A DNA stretch of 21,803 nt from a virus: IMG/VR virus record IMGVR_UViG_3300034061_002198, positions 1 through 21,803 of that record, one strand, 5' to 3'. The first letter of the stretch is position 1. Every line of letters begins with the position of its first letter. Below, piece after piece: positions 12,976-19,635 of the stretch. A program made the position numbers and the translations under genes. The notes beneath the pieces are model-generated. The model was given only the letters and a program-made list of their open reading frames with translations, did not search any database and was not told the DNA's origin.

Positions 12976-13668
12976 TTAAATTTTTATTTTGTCTCCGCCT
13001 TTATTCCACTTATTTAAAATATTTTCAAATAATTGAATGTAATCAGTATAATTAGCTTGTTGTTTTATTGATGGTATTGCATTTAATATTTTATTTATTT
13101 GTTTTTCATGCAAACAATTGCATGCTCTTGATAAAGCCACTATAAATGCCTTAGTATCTGCAAACCCTATTATTTTTTTTACTTCTTGTAATTTGCTTAG
13201 TATGTAAAATCTTTTAGGGTTTATGTTTATTGGTTTACCTTTTCTGATAGTAGATGATTTGACGCTATCTATAAAATTCGGATTAGTTGCCATCACTAAT
13301 GCGGCTGTGCTTGATACACCAGAAGTTTCCATAAAATGTTTCAATTCTGCATATCCTAATATTCCATCGCTTGCATGCAGATTTATATAGTCTTTTAATA
13401 ACCAACTATTCTGACTTTTGTTTAATTCTTTCATCGCAATAGACATATCAATATCTGTTACCTCATAATATATAGGTAAGCCTAAATTAACACATGCTTG
13501 GAATCGGTGTTGCCCATCAATGATTAGAAATTCTGGATTTACTAAAATTGATTTTGATGAAACAAAACCTATTTTATTAATTGAGTCTTCAATAGACTTT
13601 ACTTTTGCAGGCACTAAAACTCTGTTTTGTTTTGCAAATTTAAAAAGATTGTAATTTGTAGTTTTCAT
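12976..13668 (-). CDS. ParB/Srx-fold protein
   Basis: A 230-residue protein with an N-terminal ParB/sulfiredoxin-type domain: LVPAKVKSIEDSINKIGFVS (helix and strand) then LIIDGQHRFQACVNLGLPIY, in which DGQHR at 51-55 is the family signature. The C-terminal part (about 100-230) is helical with no clear HTH. This is the second ParB-type gene in the window; it differs from the IbrB-like one by having no NRARGKH block. Phage members of this fold have been proposed as nucleases or DNA-modification partners. It is followed by 22 non-coding bases, and 1 base separates it from the gene upstream. Confidence 0.7.
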   Translation of the reverse strand: MKTTNYNLFKFAKQNRVLVPAKVKSIEDSINKIGFVSSKSILVNPEFLIIDGQHRFQACVNLGLPIYYEVTDIDMSIAMKELNKSQNSWLLKDYINLHASDGILGYAELKHFMETSGVSSTAALVMATNPNFIDSVKSSTIRKGKPININPKRFYILSKLQEVKKIIGFADTKAFIVALSRACNCLHEKQINKILNAIPSIKQQANYTDYIQLFENILNKWNKGGDKIKI

Positions 13669-13669
13669 T

Positions 13670-13897
13670 TTAGTTTAGATTTAATATTTGGTATGAATTG
13701 ATTTGATTTAATTTGATTGTGAGTTCTTTTAAAAGTCTGTTAGCTTGATAAACTTTGCAGAATGTATTATCATCTATTGCAATGTTTCGCAGCCTTTGAA
13801 CACGCTCGTAACGTGCAAGGATAGTGTTTGATTTTGATTTGTTCTGCATGGTCGTTACTTGTTCGCCATACATGATTTTTTTTAGTAGTTTTTCCAT
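13670..13897 (-). CDS. Small basic hypothetical protein
   Basis: A 75-residue basic protein (MEKLLKKIMYGEQVTTMQNK to the C-terminal NSYQILNLN), probably helical, with ARYERVQRLRNIA in the middle. A second in-frame Met at residue 17 is an alternative start. No family is recognised. Its place between a HTH protein and a ParB-like protein suggests a regulatory or accessory role, but nothing in the sequence shows it. Confidence 0.45.
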   Translation of the reverse strand: MEKLLKKIMYGEQVTTMQNKSKSNTILARYERVQRLRNIAIDDNTFCKVYQANRLLKELTIKLNQINSYQILNLN

Positions 13898-13900
13898 GTT

Positions 13901-14134
13901 TTAGTGTTCGATTAATTGGGTTAATTTGATTTCTTGTGTTAATGGTTCGGTGTAATTAGCGTGCTTTTTAAAGTAGCTAAGGAAACTATCTGTTGTCAAC
14001 TTGGGGCTATTGTTTACTGCCCACCTTTGAATGGTTCGATCATTGCAGCCTAAATCTAAACTTAATTTTATTCGTAAGTTGTAGTCGGTCGCTAACTGGT
14101 CTCGGTTTGCTTTTGTCATTTCTGTTCTTGTCAT
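13901..14134 (-). CDS. Helix-turn-helix regulator-like protein
   Basis: A 77-residue protein with a probable helix-turn-helix: NLRIKLSLDLGCNDRTIQRWAVN (about 19-41), with G30 at the turn and RTIQRW in the recognition helix, as in Cro/repressor-like or transposase-like HTH proteins. It is the second gene of the early operon, so it could act on the inverted repeat in the promoter 380 bases upstream. The remainder (LTTDSFLSYFKKHANYTEPL) is helical with no catalytic motif. There are 37 non-coding bases between it and the first gene. Confidence 0.55.
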   Translation of the reverse strand: MTRTEMTKANRDQLATDYNLRIKLSLDLGCNDRTIQRWAVNNSPKLTTDSFLSYFKKHANYTEPLTQEIKLTQLIEH

Positions 14135-14171
14135 TATTAATGCAGTTGGTTGGATGCTGCTCCCCTTTTTT

Positions 14172-14489
14172 TTATTTAGTTAAATTTTCAAATGTTACAC
14201 AATCTTTTTTAATATCATCCCAAACCATTCTACTACCATTACCATCAATAGATAATGATGAGAAAACTGTATCTCCATGTTTGTATATTGGTTGAACTAA
14301 TTCTTGCTCACTCCAATATGCTTTTTGTTGCACATAAGATTTTAAAGATGATAATCTTTTTTTGTAAATCATTCCACTATTTTTTTCTAAAGTAGTTGCT
14401 GTATTACCTTTTATTTCAGTAATTACATTTACTCCAAAAGCATTTGAAAATGTTACTTCTTGTCCGATTTGAAAATTTGTTGTTGTCAT
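14172..14489 (-). CDS. Hypothetical protein, first gene of the early operon
   Basis: A 105-residue protein I do not recognise. It is beta-rich (NFQIGQEVTFSNAFGVNVIT, then TATTLEKNSGMIYKKRLSSL and KHGDTVFSSLSIDGNGSRMV), which resembles small SH3- or OB-like barrels that read as GxxV...G.V..I. A promoter with a consensus -33 box lies 23 bases upstream. Being first in the operon it should be made early and in large amounts, as many anti-host proteins are, but that is inference. Confidence 0.5.
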   Translation of the reverse strand: MTTTNFQIGQEVTFSNAFGVNVITEIKGNTATTLEKNSGMIYKKRLSSLKSYVQQKAYWSEQELVQPIYKHGDTVFSSLSIDGNGSRMVWDDIKKDCVTFENLTK

Positions 14490-14511
14490 ATTTGTTTCGT
14501 TTATCTGAGTT

Positions 14512-14542
14512 CAAATGTCGGAGTATTGTACGACATTACAAA
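14512..14542 (-). promoter_or_regulatory. Early operon promoter TTTG-N19-GACATTTG
   Basis: On the minus strand TTTG (14539-14542) is followed after 19 bases by GACATTTG (14512-14519), one mismatch from the Bacteroidota consensus TTTG-N19-TAnnTTTG. The start codon of the first early gene is 23 bases downstream. The spacer contains a 7-bp inverted repeat, which suggests regulation. Confidence 0.7.
14514..14537. promoter_or_regulatory. Candidate operator AATGTCG-N10-CGACATT
   Basis: A perfect 7-bp inverted repeat with a 10-base spacer lies between and partly over the -33 and -7 boxes of the early promoter, exactly where a repressor dimer would block polymerase. The regulator could be the HTH protein encoded two genes into the operon. 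Confidence 0.55.
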
Positions 14543-14604
14543 ATAATGAATGAAAATAAATCATAACTTACTATAAATCAAGCTAATATTTTTTAGCATA
14601 AACG

Positions 14605-14637
14605 TAAAAAAAGCCCCAAAATGTTACTTTTGAGGCT
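14605..14637 (-). terminator. Rho-independent terminator after the spanin gene
   Basis: In minus-strand RNA AGCCTCAAAA and TTTTGGGGCT form a 10-bp stem (one T-G pair) around a 6-base loop, followed by seven T. It lies 25 bases after the spanin stop codon and isolates the spanin unit from the early operon. Confidence 0.9.
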
Positions 14638-14661
14638 GTTCAACTGTTCGGAAATCCCGAA

Positions 14662-15099
14662 CTACTCACTCTTTTTATGTGGCATAATGAGGTAGAACCC
14701 CAAAAACATAGCTAAAAACCCAATGACAGCGAACCAATCCCTCGCTTTTATGTATAAGGTCTCCCACCATTCTAATTTCTTAACCTTTGTTGGCACTTGC
14801 ACCTCAATTAATTTTGTCTTATAGATAGTATCTGATTTGCATTCGCCTTGTATATAAATCTTTTCGCCTACTTTTTTATATCGAATCTCTAAGCGGTCTT
14901 TGATGATCGTAAAACTATCAATACTTGAATTGAAGAATGTATCTACTTTGATTGCCTTTATAACTATTGTATCATGTACTATAATTGAATATGGAATACT
15001 ATCAGTTGAACAAAATTTCTCTATTGCTCGTTTCTTAGTGTATAAGCAACCAGATAATAAGCTAATCAAACATAAATGTAATAATAAGAGTTTTTTCAT
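14662..15099 (-). CDS. Unimolecular spanin (u-spanin) candidate
   Basis: A 145-residue protein with the layout of a u-spanin. Residues 1-18 are a lipoprotein signal: MKKLLLLHLCLISLLSGC with lipobox LLSG-C18. Residues 19-115 are an extended, beta-rich periplasmic region with repeated motifs of the kind VHDTIVIKAIKVDTF and CKSDTIYKTKLIEVQV. Residues 119-138 (WFAVIGFLAMFLGFYLIM) form one membrane helix and the tail HKKSE is positive. This anchors one protein in both outer and inner membrane, as phage T1 gp11 does, to fuse the membranes at the last step of lysis. It stands alone between terminators, away from the endolysin. Confidence 0.7.
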   Translation of the reverse strand: MKKLLLLHLCLISLLSGCLYTKKRAIEKFCSTDSIPYSIIVHDTIVIKAIKVDTFFNSSIDSFTIIKDRLEIRYKKVGEKIYIQGECKSDTIYKTKLIEVQVPTKVKKLEWWETLYIKARDWFAVIGFLAMFLGFYLIMPHKKSE

Positions 15100-15120
15100 A
15101 GTTTTATTTGTTTATTTTGA

Positions 15121-15128
15121 CAAAGATA
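15121..15128 (-). promoter_or_regulatory. Candidate -7 box TATCTTTG of the spanin gene
   Basis: The minus strand reads TATCTTTG, a full TAnnTTTG match, 22 bases before the spanin start. No TTTG is seen 19 bases further upstream. Terminators on both sides of the spanin gene make a private promoter likely. Confidence 0.5.
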
Positions 15129-15374
15129 ATAATTATTTACGGCAATGAGTTATGAGTTATAAGATGGTAATAATAAATGTTACTACCCCTACCCCTAAGA
15201 GATAGTAACCTTATTACCTTACTTACGTATAATTGAGAATTGAGAATTAAGTTTTGGTTCAAAAAGGATAATGTTACATCCATGCTTTTGATTTAAAATA
15301 TTTTTTGTGATAGTCATAAAAGACCTTGCACATCGGCTCATACACTTATAGTTGGTCGCCTTATGTTGTAGGCA
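15129..15374. other. Non-coding stretch with short tandem heptamers and a hairpin
   Basis: No convincing gene lies here. Visible items are TGAGTTA twice in tandem (15146-15159), TGAGAAT twice in tandem (15234-15247), a 7-bp inverted repeat GTTACTA/TAGTAAC (15179-15185 and 15203-15209) around a loop containing CCCCTACCCCTA, and a 40-codon minus-strand ORF (15219-15341) without known similarity. The 7-bp repeats resemble AT-rich intergenic repeats common in Bacteroidota genomes. Confidence 0.5.
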
Positions 15375-15407
15375 TAAAAAAAGCCCTCAATGTCGCACTT
15401 GAAGACT
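15375..15407 (-). terminator. Second late terminator
   Basis: In minus-strand RNA AGTCTTCAA and TTGAGGGCT form a 9-bp stem (two G-T pairs) around the 8-base loop GTGCGACA, followed by seven T. It lies 114 bases after the first terminator. Its loop is complementary to the loop of the hairpin at 15454-15471. Confidence 0.85.
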
Positions 15408-15453
15408 AATTTTATATCCTATCTACCCGAAAGTAATATTTTTAATATCTTTA

Positions 15454-15471
15454 GTTAAGTGCGACCTTAAC
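15454..15471 (-). ncRNA. Hairpin with loop complementary to the terminator loop
   Basis: In minus-strand RNA GTTAAG-GTCGCA-CTTAAC forms a 6-bp perfect stem with a 6-base loop. The loop GTCGCA is an exact complement of TGCGAC in the loop of the next terminator 47 bases downstream. In total 9 bases (GTCGCACTT and AAGTGCGAC) can pair. Either a small RNA ending at the second terminator or a structured 3' end of the late mRNA is suggested. Confidence 0.4.
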
Positions 15472-15520
15472 AACACTTCAAAAGTCGGATTTAATTTTAA
15501 CATAAAAAAATAATTTTTAA

Positions 15521-15550
15521 AATAAAAAAAGCCCCGATTTACTCGAGGCT
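15521..15550 (-). terminator. First late terminator
   Basis: In minus-strand RNA AGCCTCG and CGGGGCT form a 7-bp stem (one T-G pair) around the loop AGTAAAT, followed by seven T and further A/T. It begins 67 bases after the stop of the metallophosphoesterase gene and ends the late operon. Confidence 0.85.
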
Positions 15551-15616
15551 CTTAACCAAATTAATGAAACGAAATCTACAAAAAACTACTCCTGCAAATA
15601 TACTAAACTTTTAAAC

Positions 15617-16612
15617 CTAAAAAATTTTTCCTTCTATTATTGATTTTTGATAAAATTTATAATCTCCATTTTGACTAAGTTCTAAATACCCGAAGCCATG
15701 TGTCCACATATTGATTGGCATATAAGCAGGATGCAAGTCACATAAACAACCGATTGAGAAACATGAATAAGGGTGTTCATCTAAGTTTTTGCCCATGTCT
15801 TTTGTTTCTCGATGAAAGTGCGATGTTACTGCACTTTTGTTCAACTTCAATCTTAAAGAACGTGCAGGATTTACACCACCGGAAGTAAGTCCAGTTTCGT
15901 GACCATGAAATATTGCTAACTTTCCTGCATAGATGTATTGAGTTGAATCTACTTTGATAATATTTAAATCTCTTAACTTTAAAAGTTCATGCAGTTTTAT
16001 AAATTCAATGTCATATACCTCGGGTGCTTTTTGCATTATGTACTTGTCATACCTTAAATCATGGTTTCCATAACTCCAAACTATTAATGCTTTTGGGAAC
16101 ATAGCCCTCAAACCTTTTAAGAATACTCTTGTACAATCCATTTCGTATTTGACTGACCTTTTCCTCATGTCCTTTTCGTGTCTCGATATTGTGGCAAAAT
16201 CCGTCAAATCTCCATTGATTATGATAGTATCTACTTCCTGGTCTAATCCGTATTCTAATGCTGCGAATACTGCATCATCATTGTGGTAAGGAATATGCAA
16301 ATCGCTTATAATTAAAATCTTTTTACTTGCTTTTGGTAGTGTATAGGGTTGTATTCTTTCGCTTTCTCCCTTTGGTAGTTCTTTTTTTAGTGCTTCAAAT
16401 TGTTTGCGAAATTCAACATGAGTTTCTTGTTTGTTTTTAACACCATAAACACCTTTTAAAATTCTTATGTGATTCCTAACTTGTTCGAGGTCTTTGTAAA
16501 CACTTTTGTTTTCAGCATAAATCTTCTTTGCTAAAGTCATATTCGCAGTGTTAGGGAACTTTAACAAATACTCTTTTGCGATGTCGGATTTAATACTTGG
16601 TTGACCTGCCAT
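15617..16612 (-). CDS. Metallophosphoesterase
   Basis: A 331-residue protein with two parts. Residues 1-60 (SIKSDIAKEYLLKFPNTANM, then LEQVRNHIRILKG) resemble a small HTH-like domain found at the start of several Bacteroidota phage proteins. From about residue 94 the calcineurin-type metallophosphatase motifs appear in order: ISDLHIPY (DxH), INGDLTDF (GD), SYGNHDLRY (GNHD), FHGHETG and SHFHRE (HxH). Such enzymes use two metal ions to cleave phosphodiesters, which may be nucleotides or nucleic acid. It is the last gene of the late operon, directly after the endolysin, and is followed by two terminators. Confidence 0.85.
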   Translation of the reverse strand: MAGQPSIKSDIAKEYLLKFPNTANMTLAKKIYAENKSVYKDLEQVRNHIRILKGVYGVKNKQETHVEFRKQFEALKKELPKGESERIQPYTLPKASKKILIISDLHIPYHNDDAVFAALEYGLDQEVDTIIINGDLTDFATISRHEKDMRKRSVKYEMDCTRVFLKGLRAMFPKALIVWSYGNHDLRYDKYIMQKAPEVYDIEFIKLHELLKLRDLNIIKVDSTQYIYAGKLAIFHGHETGLTSGGVNPARSLRLKLNKSAVTSHFHRETKDMGKNLDEHPYSCFSIGCLCDLHPAYMPINMWTHGFGYLELSQNGDYKFYQKSIIEGKIF

Positions 16613-17041
16613 TTATAAGTGGAATAATTGTGCTTCTGCTTTTCTGCGATTTACTAAGCCTTGTAATACCTTACCGCCTCCCGTTGTGTAGTGTGTTTCC
16701 CACCATTGTTTAAGGTCTTTAGACTTGCTATTAACTAATCTAAATAAGGTTTCAGACTTACCGCAATTCCATGCGAAAGAAACTAAGGCATCAAATTGGT
16801 ATTGGGTTAAATCTATCTTGATATTCTTATTTACTATCGCTTCATATTGTGGCAATAAATCCATCAATAATTCTTCCGCTTGTTGCTGTGTAATCTTATC
16901 GCCTAATTTTATTTTAGATCCATTTTTATAAAAGGTATTTCCATAACCAATCGTGACTAATCCAGCAGGGCAAGTATAAGCAGTTAGTTTGCAGCCCTCA
17001 AATTTTTTGATTAATCCTAATCCTCTAATTCCCGTTTTCAT
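16613..17041 (-). CDS. GH24 endolysin (T4/lambdoid lysozyme type)
   Basis: A 142-residue muramidase that cuts peptidoglycan between MurNAc and GlcNAc. The catalytic series is E15 (KKFEGCKL), C24 (YTCPAG) and T30 (VTIGYGNT), the E, D/C, T spacing of the family. T4 lysozyme has Asp at the second site; Cys is common in many phage enzymes and is active there. DALVSFAWNCG (about 86-96) and LVNRRKAEAQLF at the end are also family features. There is no signal or SAR sequence, so it must pass a holin made by the neighbouring membrane proteins. It overlaps the holin-like gene by 17 bases. Confidence 0.9.
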   Translation of the reverse strand: MKTGIRGLGLIKKFEGCKLTAYTCPAGLVTIGYGNTFYKNGSKIKLGDKITQQQAEELLMDLLPQYEAIVNKNIKIDLTQYQFDALVSFAWNCGKSETLFRLVNSKSKDLKQWWETHYTTGGGKVLQGLVNRRKAEAQLFHL

Positions 17042-17228
17042 TGCTAAATAAGTTTGTTAGTTCATCAATAACTGCACCGCCAACTAATATCCAAAATGCT
17101 ACCTTTTCACTCCCATTTACATAAGCAGAAACCGAGATGGTCGCTAATATTGACTTGATTGCTAATAGCCATTTCTTGACATTCTTGGGTGTTGGCTCAA
17201 AGTAGTTTCTAAGTGATAATCTTTTCAT
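17025..17228 (-). CDS. Holin-like small membrane protein
   Basis: A 67-residue protein with two membrane segments (about residues 19-37, WLLAIKSILATISVSAYVN, and 42-58, KVAFWILVGGAVIDELT) and a short charged tail. The block PTPKNVKKWLLAIKSILATI followed by ILVGGAVIDELTNLFS resembles small putative holins common in Bacteroidota phages (TPK..KKIGDALL..S......ISLI.G..GK..TNFF). It lies directly before the endolysin, overlapping by 17 bases, the classical holin position. Confidence 0.65.
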   Translation of the reverse strand: MKRLSLRNYFEPTPKNVKKWLLAIKSILATISVSAYVNGSEKVAFWILVGGAVIDELTNLFSNENGN

Positions 17229-17590
17229 CTCAATTCCTTAAAGGTTTGCTCAAATCCAAATGATTTAATAAAAAAATAAGTTATCATTACAGACATCATA
17301 GTTGCCATAAAGCTATGTAGTATCTCATCATAAGAATAACTCAAACAAACACACGCTAACGCATCAAATATAAACTCTATTATTTTGATTCGATGTCCTC
17401 CATCATTTGGGAATGTATTCTCCCAATATCCAATTTTATTTCGAGTAAATCTCGCATAACTCCACCACTCCGAATATCCATGTTTCTCAAACAATGAATC
17501 AAACAAAACAATGCACTCGAACAATGCTCGGCAATACCCTGCAATCAATGCGAATAAAACACCTAATATCATGTAGTCAAATTGTATCAT
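17225..17590 (-). CDS. Membrane protein in the lysis cassette
   Basis: A 121-residue protein with two to three membrane segments: YMILGVLFALIAGYCRALFE at the start and, near the end, DALACVCLSYSYDE and SFMATMMSVMITYFFIKSFG. Between them is a polar loop with SEWWSYARFTRNKIGYWENTFP. Family is unknown to me. It overlaps both neighbours by 4 bases and could be an additional holin, an antiholin or a superinfection protein. Confidence 0.6.
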   Translation of the reverse strand: MIQFDYMILGVLFALIAGYCRALFECIVLFDSLFEKHGYSEWWSYARFTRNKIGYWENTFPNDGGHRIKIIEFIFDALACVCLSYSYDEILHSFMATMMSVMITYFFIKSFGFEQTFKELR

Positions 17591-17781
17591 TTCTTTAATC
17601 CCTTTTCAAAATCATCAATAGACTTATCGGTTATCATTTTTATGATCCAATTACAAAAACGAAATATCCAATAGATAATCGTACAAATCGAGGCAATCGA
17701 AGCGAATAAAAAATTATGTTTTTCTAACAAGGCTATAAAGCCCAATATTGAAACGAATATATCTAAGAATCTATGAGGCAT
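17587..17781 (-). CDS. Small two-helix membrane protein, possible holin component
   Basis: A 64-residue protein with two membrane segments (FLDIFVSILGFIALLEKH and FLFASIASICTIIYWIFRFC) and a charged tail (KSIDDFEKGLKK), the size and shape of a class II holin or antiholin. It starts the membrane-protein series before the endolysin. No family is recognised, and with three candidates in a row the real holin cannot be picked by eye. Confidence 0.55.
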   Translation of the reverse strand: MPHRFLDIFVSILGFIALLEKHNFLFASIASICTIIYWIFRFCNWIIKMITDKSIDDFEKGLKK

Positions 17782-17795
17782 ATATGTAATGATGA

Positions 17796-18014
17796 TTATT
17801 TTATTGTTTCTGTTATTACAATAGTTTTGTTATCTGTTAAATACTTGTCTGTTACACTATCACTTATAATTGCATAGCCCAAATCACATTTTATAGGCTC
17901 ACAATAAGTTAGCGTTGAGTTGTCTTCTGTTGGGAATCCTTCTTCTAAGTTTATTTTTTCAATTGCTTTTTGGCAATCTTTTAATTTCGTATATAAATAT
18001 CCGTTAAATTCCAT
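17796..18014 (-). CDS. Hypothetical protein after the fibre gene
   Basis: A 72-residue protein: a helical start (YTKLKDCQKAIEKINLEEGF), then a beta-like stretch (LTYCEPIKCDLGYAIISDSV, NKTIVITETIK). The family is not recognised. It overlaps the fibre gene by 11 bases. As in other phages, a small protein right after a fibre may be a chaperone or part of the fibre complex, but the sequence does not show this. Confidence 0.5.
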   Translation of the reverse strand: MEFNGYLYTKLKDCQKAIEKINLEEGFPTEDNSTLTYCEPIKCDLGYAIISDSVTDKYLTDNKTIVITETIK

Positions 18015-18903
18015 AATAATTAAGTTGGTCTTGAATGATTCCTGATGCGCTTTGTTGTGAGGTATAAATTATTACTTCTGGTATTGAACCAAAAAATTGT
18101 TGCTGACTAACAAAACCTCCGTCATCTGTTCTTCCAATAGTTGTTTTATTAGTTAGCAAACTATTAGGATTTGTTGGAAAAGTCAAACCATAATTTGTTC
18201 CATTTTTTGAAATTATAGTATTGCCGTTTGTATTAGCTGTACTCCAATTACTCCAACTAAATCGAAATATAACTTTTTCATTTAAATTTGTATTACTTGC
18301 ACTTGTTTGATTTGCTATGATACCTGCATAAGAATCTAAGGATGGTTTAATATTTGCATTAGGAAATGTTTGGTTAAATATCAATAATTGTGCTTTATTT
18401 GTACCAATTGAATTTCCTTGATGTAAGTAACTGCCATACTGCCCTGCTACTGCTTGACTTGATGAATTAGCAACGTAAAAATCTCCCGCACCTGTATAAG
18501 TAAATACTCCAAAATTTCCTTGTAGTTGTTGTAAATTAGTATCAAATAAAACAGTAGATTTTCCATTAAAAGTATTTAATGATAATTTAGGTTGATTTGC
18601 TGCTACAGCATTTGTTACATTTCTATCATTACCACTTTGGTCGTACCATGTAACAATAAATCCGCTACCACCACCAATAAATGCTGTTGCGCTTGCCAAA
18701 TCAAAATTGCCATCAACAAATCCTATTTGTTGTGTTGCATTGTCGCTGCTTCTTCGCAATAATATAGCATTACCACTATAAGCAGTTCTCAATAATCTAA
18801 GTGAATATGCTGCTGCTGCGTTTGGGTATAAATCTAAAATTGGTACTAATCCGCTCGAATGAACAAATGGTAAACCTATCGCTATCGTTGGAAAGTTTGC
18901 CAT
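18004..18903 (-). CDS. Probable tail fibre/receptor-binding protein with GH54/lectin-like fold
   Basis: A 299-residue protein rich in Asn, Ser, Thr and Gly, as phage fibres are. After a short start (MANFPTIAIGLPFVHSSGLV) comes AAYSLRLLRTAYSGNAILLR, then RSSDNATQQIGFVDGNFDL, GGSGFIVTWYDQSGNDRNV and QPKLSLNTFNGKSTVLFD. This order resembles the catalytic domain of GH54 alpha-L-arabinofuranosidase (ALYSSY..RASD..T.DIG...YDQSGNGNDL), a concanavalin-type fold. Catalytic residues cannot be confirmed, so glycan binding is as likely as cleavage. It follows head-tail genes and precedes lysis genes, and overlaps the 88-residue gene by 1 base. Confidence 0.65.
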   Translation of the reverse strand: MANFPTIAIGLPFVHSSGLVPILDLYPNAAAAYSLRLLRTAYSGNAILLRRSSDNATQQIGFVDGNFDLASATAFIGGGSGFIVTWYDQSGNDRNVTNAVAANQPKLSLNTFNGKSTVLFDTNLQQLQGNFGVFTYTGAGDFYVANSSSQAVAGQYGSYLHQGNSIGTNKAQLLIFNQTFPNANIKPSLDSYAGIIANQTSASNTNLNEKVIFRFSWSNWSTANTNGNTIISKNGTNYGLTFPTNPNSLLTNKTTIGRTDDGGFVSQQQFFGSIPEVIIYTSQQSASGIIQDQLNYYGI

Positions 18904-19169
18904 TATTGATACTCAATTACTGAACCACTTGACAACGTATAAGCAGTAATATTAAAATTAGGATTAGTAGGTAAATATGTTCCTGCTTTAATCGTTACTC
19001 CAGTCAAATTTTTTAAAGTCATTTGATTAACTCCATTGATTGCAAATGCTGTGAAAACGCAATCAGTCATTACAACTATGCTCTCTACTGCTAATCCTGT
19101 TCTTGCGGATGTTCCTGCGTTCACGTAGAACCCACCCATTCCGCTAATTTTCTCTAATGCTGTACTCAT
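18903..19169 (-). CDS. Small structural protein
   Basis: An 88-residue protein with a low-charge, Gly/Thr/Val-rich beta sequence (MGGFYVNAGTSARTGLAVES, NLTGVTIKAGTYLPTNPN), typical of small phage structural or decoration proteins. The stretch TGVTIKAGTYLPT is often seen in minor virion proteins of Bacteroidota phages. It is directly coupled to the fibre gene (TAATG). No enzyme motif is seen. Confidence 0.55.
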   Translation of the reverse strand: MSTALEKISGMGGFYVNAGTSARTGLAVESIVVMTDCVFTAFAINGVNQMTLKNLTGVTIKAGTYLPTNPNFNITAYTLSSGSVIEYQ

Positions 19170-19191
19170 AATATTATATATAAATTTTTGT

Positions 19192-19635
19192 TTAAATTGT
19201 TGGGACTTGACATCTGTCGTTTAATTCCATTAAGTCAAGTGCTATGTCTAACTTCCATCCATTCACTACATCCGGAAAGCCTTCTCTAACTTGTCCGAAG
19301 TTTACATCATATCTTACGTTAAAATAATCTTGGTAAATTGGGTCACTCAATTCTGCGATTAAATCCCTGCCTATGCTTAACGTATCGCTCAACACATCTA
19401 TCTCATTGCTATTGTCTGCTCGTTGAATGTCTAAAACATATAATGACAAATTCATGGTAAACATTCTTTCACTCATTTGGCTATCGTTTATGTCGCACCA
19501 AACCATCGTGTATTGTTCCTGCTCACTTGCACTTATATCTGTTATAGAACCAAAAACAAAACTATTTATTTGCAGATGGTTGGCGCAAATTGTTCTTATT
19601 ATATTTAGGACTTGGTTTAGTGTTATGAACTTCAT
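19192..19635 (-). CDS. Head-tail/tail-completion-like protein
   Basis: A 147-residue mixed alpha/beta protein: a helical start (TLNQVLNIIRTICANHLQIN), then strands FVFGSITDI, YTMVWCDIN and FTMNLSLYVLDI, a helical stretch (EIDVLSDTLSIGRDLIAELS) and a final strand GWKLDIALDLMELNDRC. This resembles tail-terminator/completion proteins of tailed phages in size and strand order, and in following the portal and adaptor genes. No signature is decisive. A short overlapping ORF covers its first 74 bases. Confidence 0.5.
   Translation of the reverse strand: MKFITLNQVLNIIRTICANHLQINSFVFGSITDISASEQEQYTMVWCDINDSQMSERMFTMNLSLYVLDIQRADNSNEIDVLSDTLSIGRDLIAELSDPIYQDYFNVRYDVNFGQVREGFPDVVNGWKLDIALDLMELNDRCQVPTI

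Noticed and set aside
15186-15197. CCCCTACCCCTA in a hairpin loop as a G-quadruplex
   Set aside because: Only two G runs are present on the minus strand; four are needed for an intramolecular quadruplex.
15219-15341. 40-codon minus-strand ORF (MSRCARSFMTITKNILNQKH...)
   Set aside because: It lies in a repeat-containing non-coding stretch, resembles nothing known, and has no coupled junction or promoter. Another frame (VFYDYHKKYFKSKAWM) looks equally protein-like.
15426-15503. 26-codon minus-strand ORF between the two late terminators
   Set aside because: It overlaps the hairpin with the complementary loop and has no sign of being translated; length is within chance.
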